From assembly GCA_002483135.1 (NCBI GenBank), contig DLHI01000002.1:1-50637 (forward strand): DNA of 50,637 nucleotides. Direction: 5' to 3'. Both the position numbers and the translations under genes were made by a program. Under the pieces are notes generated by a model that did not search any database, had not been told where the DNA came from, and saw nothing but the letters and a program-made list of their open reading frames with translations. This document shows positions 25,795-34,447 of this stretch, in pieces; position 1 is the first letter of the stretch; every line of letters begins with the position of its first letter. The stretch comes from Hyphomonadaceae bacterium UBA7672 (lineage in GTDB: Bacteria; Pseudomonadota; Alphaproteobacteria; Caulobacterales; Hyphomonadaceae).

Positions 25795-26852
25795 AAAGCG
25801 AACCACTGCCTTCGCGACGCGTGGAGCTGGTGAGCAACCTTGTTGTTGAGAAGGCGCACCATGGCGCGGCGCAGTTCATATTCCCGGCCGTATGCGCGCA
25901 GCTTCAGAGCGCGGGCGCGCGAGATCAGTTGGTCGATCGTGTTGTCGAGCGCAATCTGGTAGGCGCCCGAAATGCGCCATGCGGACTCGCGAATGGCAAC
26001 GCGGTTGCCGCGCAGGAAGGTTGATGCCGGCGGGCGGTGCGCATGTTTCGGATCGTTCGAGAAGATGCGCTGCAAGTCCTTGTCGTAACGCGTGTCGGTG
26101 TCGACCGCGTACCAGGCCAGCTTCTGCTCGTAATGATCGGCCAGCGTGCGGTTGAGACGGCCGACAGGATCAACCTCCATCCGGCGCGTCAGGCCCGACT
26201 TGGTCCCGCCCAGCTCCGACATCAAGCTATCGACATATTCGAGCTTGGCGAGCGCGCCGGGCCACTCGGCATATTTCTGCCGCCAGTTCGAACGCGGCGT
26301 CAGCCACACGGCGAACGTCTCGGCGAAGTCTTCGTCTGGATGGCTTTGCGCGTACCAGCGCGGCAGGTGGTGGACGAAATTCCTGCTGTTCGGATTGGGG
26401 CGATAGCTTTCCGGATACGGCGTCGATGAGCGCCCGAATGTCTCCTGCCATTTGCGGCGGCGGTGCAGTGCATAGGCATGCTGCACAATGTGTCCGGCCT
26501 CGTGCCGAAGGATCTGCATGCACTGCCGGCGCGTGCCGCCTTCAACGTCCTTGAACATCTTGCGCTCAAGGCGAGCGAGACGCGGATGGGCAAGATAGAA
26601 GGGGATGGCGATGCCCGGCGTCGTGTCGGGGCTGAACCATTCGTCCGAAATCCAGGCATGCGCCTGCACAAGGCCGCGATGCTTCAGTTCGCTGTTGAGC
26701 GCCCGCATCGAGGCCTGCAGCCATGTGCCCTCGATTGAAATGTTGAGATCCTTGAGCCGCAGTTGCAGCAGCTCGTCGTCCTTCAGGTATGACCACCATG
26801 GCTGGCGCGACTTCGTGCGCATGGACCAGAGCGTGCCGCCGGAATCCCCCAT
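25791..26852 (-). CDS. Predicted zinc-binding metallopeptidase
   Basis: The 353-residue protein has no signal peptide. It carries HEAGH (residues 117-121), a zincin HExxH motif, and a downstream acidic segment PDEDFAETFAVWL whose Glu178 is the likely third ligand. This fits the putative zinc-binding metallopeptidase family recalled as conserved but uncharacterised. The C-terminal third (about residues 230-345) is basic and helical with no recognised domain. I choose the ATG at 26852, which has GGGGAG ten bases upstream; a GTG at 26870 and an ATG at 26822 are alternatives. It is the first gene of an operon with the Ddl-like ligase. Confidence 0.8.
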   Translation of the reverse strand: MGDSGGTLWSMRTKSRQPWWSYLKDDELLQLRLKDLNISIEGTWLQASMRALNSELKHRGLVQAHAWISDEWFSPDTTPGIAIPFYLAHPRLARLERKMFKDVEGGTRRQCMQILRHEAGHIVQHAYALHRRRKWQETFGRSSTPYPESYRPNPNSRNFVHHLPRWYAQSHPDEDFAETFAVWLTPRSNWRQKYAEWPGALAKLEYVDSLMSELGGTKSGLTRRMEVDPVGRLNRTLADHYEQKLAWYAVDTDTRYDKDLQRIFSNDPKHAHRPPASTFLRGNRVAIRESAWRISGAYQIALDNTIDQLISRARALKLRAYGREYELRRAMVRLLNNKVAHQLHASRRQWFAL

Positions 26853-27029
26853 TGTCAGGTGGCTCCCCACGGGCAGGTGGCAGTCTGGCAGCTTGGGCCG
26901 GATTGCAGGCGGATCACAGAAAAACCTCTCACCCGTGATGTCTCGGGCGGAACACTTTCTAAAGCATAAATTCCGGTCGGCGCAGCAGGGAAATGCTTGT
27001 GCCGAACGTAAATTCCTGGCGCTCCGGAT

Positions 27030-27947
27030 TTAAACCGGATCGTAGGGAAACACCTCGGCCGAAGCTTCCAGCCCGAAGAAATCGGGGGCCATGGCGGGCA
27101 GGCAGGTATCGAGGATTTTCTGGGGATTCCAGCCTGTGAGGTCCGCCATGGACCGGATCGGGCGGGGCTGGTCGAACAGCACGATCTCGTTGCCGCGCAC
27201 CCCGAAAATCTGGCTGGTGACGTGTTTCGCCCCGTCCGCGCAGAGCGCCACGGCAAGCTGGGCTACCTGGTCAGCCCGCATGGCGTCCCGCATCCGGCCC
27301 ACCCGCTGGGCGCTGACTTCGTCTTTTACGGGAATTGAGGCGATCATCCGGGTCCAGGCGAACGGTGCGATCACGTTGGAGCGGACGTTGTTGCGCGCTC
27401 CCTCCATGGCCACGATCCGGGACAGGCCGACAATCCCCATCTTGGCCGCCGCATAGTTCGCCTGCCCGATATTCCCGATCAGGCCCGACGTGGAGGTGAA
27501 CAGCACATAGGCCCCGTCCTTCTGCTCCCGGAACAGCTCGATCGAGGCCCGGGTCACGTTGAACGACCCGCGCAGGTGGACCTGGATCACCCGGTCCCAG
27601 TCCTCCTCGGTCATCTTGTGGAACATGGTGTCGCGCAGGATCCCGGCCGGGTTCACGATGGCGTGCAGCCCTCCGAAGGCGTCCTTCGCCTGCTCGATCA
27701 TGCGCTGCACGGCCTTGAAGTCCGCCACGCTGTCGGAGTTGGAGACCGCTTCGCCTCCCGCCGCCCGGATCTGCTGGCAAACCTGTTCAGCCGGCCCCGC
27801 CGAGCCCTCGTCGCCGCCCGTCAGTCCGCCGCCGAGATCGTTGACGACCACCTTCGCGCCTTCTCGCGCCAGCAGCAGGGCGGTCTCCTTGCCGATCCCG
27901 TTGCCGCCGCCGGTGATGAGAACGACCTTGCCGTCGAGCACGCCCAT
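27030..27947 (-). CDS. SDR family oxidoreductase (HSD17B4/MFE-like)
   Basis: This 305-residue SDR has the nucleotide loop TGGGNGIGKE, the INDLGGG-type VVNDLGGGLTGG segment typical of multifunctional-enzyme and 17-beta-hydroxysteroid DH relatives, and the active-site YAAAKMGIVGLS. A C-terminal extension of about 60 residues (around VRGNEIVLFDQPRPIRS) is characteristic of that subgroup. Probable role: 3-hydroxyacyl-CoA or hydroxysteroid dehydrogenation; inference. The ATG at 27947 follows an excellent AGGAGG site. It is divergent from the tandem lipoprotein genes. Confidence 0.9.
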   Translation of the reverse strand: MGVLDGKVVLITGGGNGIGKETALLLAREGAKVVVNDLGGGLTGGDEGSAGPAEQVCQQIRAAGGEAVSNSDSVADFKAVQRMIEQAKDAFGGLHAIVNPAGILRDTMFHKMTEEDWDRVIQVHLRGSFNVTRASIELFREQKDGAYVLFTSTSGLIGNIGQANYAAAKMGIVGLSRIVAMEGARNNVRSNVIAPFAWTRMIASIPVKDEVSAQRVGRMRDAMRADQVAQLAVALCADGAKHVTSQIFGVRGNEIVLFDQPRPIRSMADLTGWNPQKILDTCLPAMAPDFFGLEASAEVFPYDPV

Positions 27948-28072
27948 AGATGTTTCCTCCTGATTTTGAGGGCACATCCTGCATGCTGCGAGGCGGTAGG
28001 GAAGGCATCCGCAGGCCATTGTGAGGAGCTGCAGATTGCGGGATGGTTCGGCTAACGCTTCATGGGGTCGTC

Positions 28073-28351
28073 ATGCGTCAGGTTCTGCTTGCTCTGTTGT
28101 TGCCGCTGGCCGCGTGCGCCACGCCGCCACCGGCGCAGATGGCCTCCCTCGATGGTCAGCCCGAGAAGGCCGAGCCCAAACGCGTCTGCTGGACCGAGAT
28201 CGTCACCGGCACCCTTGCGCGTCGGCAGACGGTTTGCCGCGACGCGCGCAGCGAGGGCGAAGCCGACCTGATGCGCAAGAATTTCAAGGATTTCCAGGAT
28301 CGCGCCAGCGGCACCCAAGGGCAGACGCTCCCGCTCGGCGGAGGCGGCTGA
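28073..28351 (+). CDS. Small lipoprotein, tandem paralogue 1
   Basis: This 92-residue lipoprotein has a signal ending at Cys15 (LPLAACATPP) and a short mature part. Its core is VCWTEIVTGT followed by RRQTVCR (Cys39 and Cys55, 16 residues apart). The next gene encodes a clear paralogue with the same block. The two-Cys TG-T/S-R core resembles small alphaproteobacterial lipoproteins without known function. The tail is charged, then Gly-rich. It probably lies in the periplasm with a disulfide; inference. Confidence 0.75.
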   Translation: MRQVLLALLLPLAACATPPPAQMASLDGQPEKAEPKRVCWTEIVTGTLARRQTVCRDARSEGEADLMRKNFKDFQDRASGTQGQTLPLGGGG

Positions 28352-28449
28352 GTCGGTTTCCCTGCCCGGAAAATCCGGCCTCCCCACAGGGAAATTGCCG
28401 TGTGCGAAAAGCTACGGTACTAACGACTAACAGTTCCGGAGATAACTGA

Positions 28450-28731
28450 ATGCGCTACCTGGTCCTCGCCGTCATGCTGCCGCTTGCTGCCTGCGCCACT
28501 CCGCCCGAGCCGCTGCAGACCGCCGCTCTCGACGGGTCTGCCCAGCCTGAAGCGGACAAGACCAAGCAGGTCTGCTGGAGCGAGATCGTAACCGGCACCC
28601 GATCGCGTCGGCAGACCGTTTGCCGGACGGAGCGGTCAGAAGAGAATAGCGAGGCGACCCAGGACGCCCTCACGGACCTTCAGAATCGCAGCGGCGCCAT
28701 AGGCCCGCCTGCGATCATGGGCAACAACTGA
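28450..28731 (+). CDS. Small lipoprotein, tandem paralogue 2
   Basis: This 93-residue lipoprotein is a tandem paralogue of the preceding gene. It has a lipobox at Cys15 (LPLAACATPP), then VCWSEIVTGT and RRQTVCR with Cys42 and Cys58, again 16 apart. The signal peptides and core match closely, while linker and tail have diverged. The ATG has CGGAG nine bases upstream, and 98 bases separate the two genes. Function unknown. Confidence 0.78.
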   Translation: MRYLVLAVMLPLAACATPPEPLQTAALDGSAQPEADKTKQVCWSEIVTGTRSRRQTVCRTERSEENSEATQDALTDLQNRSGAIGPPAIMGNN

Positions 28732-28772
28732 CCTGACGGCCCGCTTTCCCCGGGGCAGACGATACGCGACGG

Positions 28773-28847
28773 CCGGGCGAGGCAGGACGCTTGCCTCCGC
28801 GCCCGGAGTGTCGGTCGCGCGAACGTCCCTTGGGGCAGCTTGCCCCA
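28773..28847 (+). terminator. Two hairpins downstream of the lipoprotein pair
   Basis: A bulged stem pairs CCGGGCG+AGGCA (28773-28784) with TGCCT...CGCCCGG (28792-28806). A second hairpin has a 7-bp stem, TGGGGCA/TGCCCCA (28831-28847), and is followed by CAATTCTTCTTG, which is only partly T-rich. Either could end transcription of the lipoprotein genes. I see no other gene in the 247-base gap to the acetyltransferase. Confidence 0.45.
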
Positions 28848-28978
28848 CAATTCTTCTTGCGTGGGTCTTCAACTCTCCCTATGTGCACCCCTCAATAACC
28901 GGCTGCGCGAAGGGCCCCCGTTCCAACGGGCGGAAAACGGCGACCAGCGGTGATGCACTGACCTGGGCATAGGCAAGA

Positions 28979-29542
28979 ATGCCGAAGCTGCGGTCGTTGG
29001 TTCGTCACTCTCGTCTTCGGAGCCTGCGCCCCTTGAACGTTACCGCCGCCATCCCCGCCTATTCCATTGTGCTCGACGCGCCGGAGCATTCCGCCGCCGT
29101 TGAAGCCCTGTACGACGATGTCTTTGGCCCCGGCCGTTTCGCCAAGACGGCCGAGCGCTTGCGCGAAGGCAACACCGCGATCGCCGACGCCAGCCTCGTC
29201 GCCATTGATAGCGAAGGCGTCACCGGCGTCGTCCGCGTGTGGCCGGTCACAGTCGGAGAAAAGGGCCGCGCCGCCTTCCTCGGCCCCATCGCGGTGGCTG
29301 AGCGCCGCCGTGGCAACGGCGTCGCCTTCAAGCTCATGGAGCGCGCCATCGGCGTCTGCCGCGAGCAGGGCTACGCCGCCGTGATCCTCGTGGGCGATTT
29401 CGAATACTACGAACGCTTCGGCTTCAAACCCTCCGGCGACCGCTTCCAGCTCCCCGGCCCGGTCGACCAGAAACGCGTCCTCATCCGCGACCTCTCTGAC
29501 CGCGCGGCCACGCTCAAGGGCGCACTGGCCGTCCCGCGCTGA
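28979..29542 (+). CDS. GNAT family N-acetyltransferase (YhbS-like)
   Basis: This protein of up to 187 residues is a GNAT acetyltransferase. The acetyl-CoA loop is VAERRRGNGVAFKLM, preceded by LGPIAV and followed by AVILVGDFEYYERFGFKP, the YhbS/COG3153 pattern. The acceptor is unknown. The first 20 residues are basic and not part of the fold; a TTG at 29033, with GGAG ten bases upstream, would give a 169-residue product and may be the true start. The stop lies next to the 118-bp palindromic element. Confidence 0.85.
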   Translation: MPKLRSLVRHSRLRSLRPLNVTAAIPAYSIVLDAPEHSAAVEALYDDVFGPGRFAKTAERLREGNTAIADASLVAIDSEGVTGVVRVWPVTVGEKGRAAFLGPIAVAERRRGNGVAFKLMERAIGVCREQGYAAVILVGDFEYYERFGFKPSGDRFQLPGPVDQKRVLIRDLSDRAATLKGALAVPR

Positions 29543-29660
29543 TCTCTGGACCGCCGGGCCCCCGCCCGGCAGCGCGTCGCATTGCGACGCGATTGTCTCA
29601 TCGAGGAGGGTGTTCGCTGCTACGCAGCGACTGCCGGGCAGGGGCCCGGCGGTCCAGAGA
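29543..29660. repeat. 118-bp palindromic element with nested hairpins
   Basis: Two 30-base arms (29543-29572 and 29631-29660) are inverted copies matching at 29 of 30 positions. Inside them lie an 8-bp hairpin with an ATT loop (CGCGTCGC/GCGACGCG, 29573-29591) and a 6-bp hairpin with a CTACG loop (TCGCTG/CAGCGA, 29614-29630). A 22-base unpaired centre separates these. The element fills the whole gap between two convergent genes and starts on the base after a stop codon. It could be a mobile palindromic repeat (MITE/REP-like), a bidirectional terminator or a structured RNA; no second copy is visible in this window. Confidence 0.85.
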
Positions 29661-29662
29661 GG

Positions 29663-31708
29663 TCAGCGCCCCTCGCGCCGCCAAGCCAGCATCATGAACA
29701 GGCACGCCAGCAGCATGCCGACTACGCCGGGGATCAGCGTCGTCGATTGTGTCGCGCGCACGGCATAAGCGCCACGTTCGCGCAGGCCGTACCAGTCTCC
29801 GCTCGCCGCAGGGCCCTGCTCACCCACACGCTGCAGGCGCGGCATGTTCGGCGTGCCGTCGGCGCCGAGGCGGAAGACGCCGCCCATGGTCGCCTTCGTC
29901 AGCGGCTCGACCTTTTCCGCCGTGGCGCGCAGGTCGAGATACTCGCGCGGATGCGTCGGCCCGCGCAGCGTGACGGCGCTCAGCTTGCCGCTGGTCGCGC
30001 GATAGAGACCGAGATCGGGCGCCGGCAGGCTGGTCTGATAGTGCCCCGGCGAGATGAGCGACCAGTCGTAGTCGTTCTTAACGCCATCCGGCCCCTGTAC
30101 GGAAAGCTTGGCCGGGCTGTCAGACATGGTCTGCAGTGTCGCCTTCAACTCAGGCGAGGCGCCGGCCTTGATCTCGAGGAGTTCTTCCTCGAGCTCCGGT
30201 TCCTTCATCAGCCAGTGCGCCGTACGGCGGATCAGTTCGGCATACGGCCCGCCGCCTTCATAGCCGCGCGCCCACAGCCACAGCTGGTCCGACATAACGC
30301 TGGCGACGCGGCCCTGGCCCACGCGGTTGAGGAGCAGCAGTGGCGCGCCGTTGGGTGTCTGCATAAGCGATTCCGCCTGGCCGCTTTCCATCTTCATGTA
30401 GCGCATCCACGGCCCCCAGCCTTCGGTGGGCAGCGTTGCGGTAACCGAGTGCCGTTTGCCGAGATCGGTAAGTTGCGGCGTGAACTTGCCGTCCACTATC
30501 TCGCCCGTCGCGCGGCCCGGCAGCACGCCGCCGAGCGGCGTGTTGTAGAGGATGTAGGCGCCCGGATAGGGCGGGCCTGAAGCAATCAGCAGTGCGCCGC
30601 CGCGTTCCACATAGCGCGCCACGCGGTCGAGATAGGCTTCTTCCAGAACGGCCGGGCGCAGTTCGTGATCGAAGATCACCAGGTCGAACTCGTCCAGCTT
30701 TTCGCGGAACAGCTTCGCCTTGGGAAACTGGATCAGCGCCATCTCGTCATTGCGCGTGTTCTCGCCCTTTTCCGGCGGACGCAGGATGGTGAAGTGGACG
30801 AGGTCCACTGCCGGATCCGATTTCAGCAGGTCACGCCACACACGTGCCCCGGCATGCGGTTCGCCCGTTACCAGCAGCACACGCAGGCGGTCCTGCACGC
30901 CGGAGATACGCGCAGAGGCGAGGTTGTTGGCGAGCGTCAACTCATTCGGGATCCCATCGACGGACAGAACCACCAGGTTTTCGCCCCGCTGGCGCAGCGT
31001 GAACGAGATCATCGTCGGTTCGCCTACCGGCACGGTCTGGTCCGGCCGCGCCTCGCCGTTGATGGTGACGCCCACGCGCACGCGCTGTTCCGTCGGGTCG
31101 TTGACCTTGATGCGCATCTCAACGCGCTGGTCGACGATCGAGAAGGATGGCGCCTGTTGGATCTCGATATTGCGGTCGATCTCGTCCTCGCCGCCTACGA
31201 TCATCGCGTGGATCGGCCCGAACTGGCCGCTGTCGGATGTGTTCTCGGGGATGTCGTGGATCTGGCCATCGGTGATCATCACCACGCCGGCGATCCTGTC
31301 GCGCGGCGCATCCGACATGGCCGACTGCAGCGCGATGTACATGTCCGTGCCGTCCGCACCCGGATCGGTCTCGGCCACGCGCAGTTCGAGATTCTCGTCC
31401 GCCTCGATGGCGGTGCGCAGCTGGTCAAACGCGGCCTGCGCGGTCTCGGTGCGGCCGCGGAAGTTCATGCTTTCCGAGCGGTCCATCACGACCGCGACGA
31501 TGTCCTTCAGCGGCTCGCGCTGTTCCTCGATCCACAGCGGGTTCGCCAGTGCGACAGCAAGCACGGTCAGCGCCAGTGCGCGGAACAGCCGCGACTTGCC
31601 GCGCCGCCAGACATAGACGCCCCACAGCACAGCCGCACCGGCGGCCAGCGCCCAGAGCGCAGCCCAGGGGACCAGCGGATCAAAGCCAAGGCGTGCTGCG
31701 TCTTCCAT
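29663..31708 (-). CDS. VWA-domain membrane protein of the moxR operon
   Basis: This 681-residue protein has two N-terminal helices (about residues 13-33 and 41-58), then a von Willebrand A domain with an intact MIDAS motif D-x-S-x-S (Asp76, Ser78, Ser80 in MDRSES) and GVVMITDGQ. A later segment (FDLVIFDHELRPAV, GGALLIASGPPYPG) looks like a class I glutamine amidotransferase-like fold without its catalytic Cys. A final helix (TLIPGVVGMLLACLFMML) precedes a basic end. It is the last gene of the moxR operon, three bases after the 911-residue partner. Function unknown. Confidence 0.82.
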   Translation of the reverse strand: MEDAARLGFDPLVPWAALWALAAGAAVLWGVYVWRRGKSRLFRALALTVLAVALANPLWIEEQREPLKDIVAVVMDRSESMNFRGRTETAQAAFDQLRTAIEADENLELRVAETDPGADGTDMYIALQSAMSDAPRDRIAGVVMITDGQIHDIPENTSDSGQFGPIHAMIVGGEDEIDRNIEIQQAPSFSIVDQRVEMRIKVNDPTEQRVRVGVTINGEARPDQTVPVGEPTMISFTLRQRGENLVVLSVDGIPNELTLANNLASARISGVQDRLRVLLVTGEPHAGARVWRDLLKSDPAVDLVHFTILRPPEKGENTRNDEMALIQFPKAKLFREKLDEFDLVIFDHELRPAVLEEAYLDRVARYVERGGALLIASGPPYPGAYILYNTPLGGVLPGRATGEIVDGKFTPQLTDLGKRHSVTATLPTEGWGPWMRYMKMESGQAESLMQTPNGAPLLLLNRVGQGRVASVMSDQLWLWARGYEGGGPYAELIRRTAHWLMKEPELEEELLEIKAGASPELKATLQTMSDSPAKLSVQGPDGVKNDYDWSLISPGHYQTSLPAPDLGLYRATSGKLSAVTLRGPTHPREYLDLRATAEKVEPLTKATMGGVFRLGADGTPNMPRLQRVGEQGPAASGDWYGLRERGAYAVRATQSTTLIPGVVGMLLACLFMMLAWRREGR

Positions 31709-31711
31709 GCC

Positions 31712-34447
31712 TCAATCCGCCCTGTCACGAGAGGTGCCGAGGCGGTCGAGCAGTTCGGGCACGTGAACCTGGTCTTCCTTGTAGTTCCCCGTGAGGATGT
31801 ACATCACGAGGTTGATGCCGAAGCGGTAGGTCATCTCGCGCGCGCGATCGCCGCCTTCCATGGTCAGCAGCGGACGGCCCGTGCGCTTGTCGATCGCCCA
31901 GGCGCCAGCCCAGTCCGATCCGCCAATGAACAAGCCCGAGACGCCATCACCCCGGCGGCTGTCGCGGCTCGCCGCGCCGCTCTCAATCCAGAGGCGCCCG
32001 TTCAGTCGGCCGGGAAAGGAGCGGATGAGATAATAGCTCTTGGTCAGGACATGATCCGGCGGCGCCGGTTGCAGCAGCGGCGCATCAATGCCCGCCAGCA
32101 GTTGCTGCAAATTGGCCGACACATCGCGCCCCGGCGTCGCGTCGCGCGTATCGACAACGAACGCGCCGCCCGCGCGCAGATAGGCGTTCACCTTCGCCGT
32201 TGCCGCCGGAGACAGCGGCCGGGCATCGCGTGGCACCGCGTAATAGATCATTGGATAGAGTTCGAGGCTGTCACGCGCGAGATCGACGCCATGCGGCTCT
32301 TCGGGCTCAACCGACGTTCGCTGGCCAAGCTGATAGGACAGTCCCCACAGCCCCGCATGCGTTGTTTCATCAAGGCGGCGGTCGCCTGTCTTCACATAGG
32401 CAAAACGCAGGTGTGCAGCGGCCTCGCGCGCAAGCTGCTCGCTGGTCTGCTGCGCGCTGGCCGGTGGTGCGCCATTGATCATGATGGCGCCAGCGAAGAA
32501 GACAGCAATGGCGCCGGCCACATGCCTGCGGCGGAAGAAGTTCGGCAGACGTCCCGCGAAGGCGAGCGCAATCAGCAGGTCGAGTGACACGATGCCGAGC
32601 GCCAGAGCGATCATCCACCCACCCAGACCGGTGCGCTCCGCGATTGCGGCCTGCTCCGTGACGGTGACTTCCAGTGGCCAGTCGTTGAACGCCAGCGGCG
32701 CCGGGCTTCCTGCGTTGAGCGCGCGTTCGCCGCCTGGTCCGAGATAGAGGCCCGGAGGCGTGGTCGGGCCGGGGCGGGTGGTTGCAAACTCGGCGGCGGC
32801 AACCGGCATGGCGTTGGAATTGGGCGGCGTCAGCACGCCAAACCCATCGAGCACACGCGATGGCGCCAGCGTACCTTCGCCGCTGAGAGCAGGCGCCCGC
32901 GCACGCTGCCCGCCCGAAACAACGGAGCGGCGCAACATCTCCACAAACGCGCCGGTGAAGGGCAGGTCGGACCAGTCCGGATCCGCGGTGACGTGGAACA
33001 GGATGAGCTGACCCTGTCCGACGCGACGCGCAGTGACCAGCGGTGTACCGTCCTGCAGGCGCGCCCAGGTCAGGCTGTCGAGTTCGGCTGATGGCTGGGC
33101 CAGCACCTGCTGGCGCACGGCGGCGTCGGCGGGACGCGGGATGCCGGCGAAGGGCGAAGTGGCCGGGAAGTCTGCGATACGCTGCGGGGTCTCCCACGAC
33201 ATCGCTGATCCGAGCGCCCGGGATGTGGGGCGCAGCGTGACCGGCGAGAGCGGATTTTCCTGAGCCGCAAGGCGCGGGCCGGCAAAGCGGATCAGGACGC
33301 CGCCCTTGGTCATCCAGTCGGTCAGGCGCTGGGAGGTTGCTTCGTCGATCTGGCCGCGGTCGCCCATGATGATCGCGTCGATCGGCGCATCGAGCAGGTC
33401 GGACAACTTCTTCTCGGTAAGCTGCGCGTATGGCTGCAGCGCCTTGCGTGCATAGTAGTGTTCGGACAGCAGCGGCTGCGCTTCGTCGCGCGTGTCCGCA
33501 AGACCCACATGCGGGCGGCGCGCCGTGTCGTCCCACAGCCAGACCGCGCCGGCGGAGGGCGATCCTGCGATCCGGAAGCGCGCAACCCTGTTCAGGGCCG
33601 CGGCAGGAATCGCGAAGAGCGCTTCGGCCGTGTTCGAACTGCCGTCGAAAGCAATCCGCGTGGAGGCGATGGATGCGCCTTCGGATGTCTCGGCGATGAT
33701 GTCCGCCGTTTCGCCCGGCAGGGTTCCCGCGCGAACGACAGACACGCGCGCGCCTTCGGCTGAACTGTCGGCCGCGGTGATAGCAAAGGCTGTGCGTGGC
33801 CGCGTAACGCGAACGTCGGTCGCCGCCTTGGCCGACAGGCCGCGTGCGAATGCCGCGGCGGTGTCGTGATCGAAGCCGTCCGTCGCCCAGATGATACGGC
33901 CGGGGCGAAGCGGTGTTCCGTTGAGCGCCTTCAGCGCCGCCTCGCGATCCGGCAACCATGCCGCCGGGCGCTGGTTGCGCAGGATCTGGCGTGCGGTTTC
34001 TGCGTCCAGCGCTTCGGAAGGATCGCGCGCCACTTCGCGCGGGGCCGTGAACATCACATGGATTGCGCCGCCATTCTGCGCCGTCTCGTCAACCGCTGCC
34101 GTCGCGACGCGGACAATGTCGCGCCAGCGCTCGGCGCTGCTCCAGCCATCGTCCACCACGATCAGCGTGCCGCCATCGGTTGGCGTCTGCGCATTCGGGG
34201 CCCAGGTGGGCCGCGCGAAGCCAATGATCGCCAGCGCTAGCGCGATCATGCGCAGCAGCAGCAGCCACCACGGCGTCCGCGCCGGCGTCTCTTCTTCGGG
34301 CTTCAGGTCATCGAGCAGGGCGAGCGAAGGCAGGGCGAAACGCTTGGGCTCCGGCGGCGTTGCGCGCAGCAACAGCCACAGCAGAGGCAAGGCCAGCAGA
34401 CCCAGCAGGGCCCATGGTTGCAGGAAGAGAAACGGGCCAACGCTCAC
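31712..34447 (-). CDS. BatA/DUF4159 fusion membrane protein of the moxR operon
   Basis: This 911-residue protein starts with a BatA-type region: two helices (residues about 8-27 and 60-78) around FALPSLALLDDLKP. A VWA-like domain follows whose MIDAS is degenerate (VVDDGWSS, D99-x-G101-x-S103). A GATase-like segment comes next (LIRFAGPRLAA), then two helices around residues 605-665 and a C-terminal DUF4159 domain (RFAYVKTGDRRLDET, YPMIYYAVPRDARPL, GGAFVVDTRD). The start is a GTG overlapping the DUF58 stop (GTGA). DUF4159 appears fused here rather than separate. Confidence 0.85.
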   Translation of the reverse strand: MSVGPFLFLQPWALLGLLALPLLWLLLRATPPEPKRFALPSLALLDDLKPEEETPARTPWWLLLLRMIALALAIIGFARPTWAPNAQTPTDGGTLIVVDDGWSSAERWRDIVRVATAAVDETAQNGGAIHVMFTAPREVARDPSEALDAETARQILRNQRPAAWLPDREAALKALNGTPLRPGRIIWATDGFDHDTAAAFARGLSAKAATDVRVTRPRTAFAITAADSSAEGARVSVVRAGTLPGETADIIAETSEGASIASTRIAFDGSSNTAEALFAIPAAALNRVARFRIAGSPSAGAVWLWDDTARRPHVGLADTRDEAQPLLSEHYYARKALQPYAQLTEKKLSDLLDAPIDAIIMGDRGQIDEATSQRLTDWMTKGGVLIRFAGPRLAAQENPLSPVTLRPTSRALGSAMSWETPQRIADFPATSPFAGIPRPADAAVRQQVLAQPSAELDSLTWARLQDGTPLVTARRVGQGQLILFHVTADPDWSDLPFTGAFVEMLRRSVVSGGQRARAPALSGEGTLAPSRVLDGFGVLTPPNSNAMPVAAAEFATTRPGPTTPPGLYLGPGGERALNAGSPAPLAFNDWPLEVTVTEQAAIAERTGLGGWMIALALGIVSLDLLIALAFAGRLPNFFRRRHVAGAIAVFFAGAIMINGAPPASAQQTSEQLAREAAAHLRFAYVKTGDRRLDETTHAGLWGLSYQLGQRTSVEPEEPHGVDLARDSLELYPMIYYAVPRDARPLSPAATAKVNAYLRAGGAFVVDTRDATPGRDVSANLQQLLAGIDAPLLQPAPPDHVLTKSYYLIRSFPGRLNGRLWIESGAASRDSRRGDGVSGLFIGGSDWAGAWAIDKRTGRPLLTMEGGDRAREMTYRFGINLVMYILTGNYKEDQVHVPELLDRLGTSRDRAD

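Noticed and set aside
28636..28872. A 78-codon minus frame over the second lipoprotein gene and its hairpins.
   Set aside because: It is antisense to a supported gene and the predicted product has no domain or signal.
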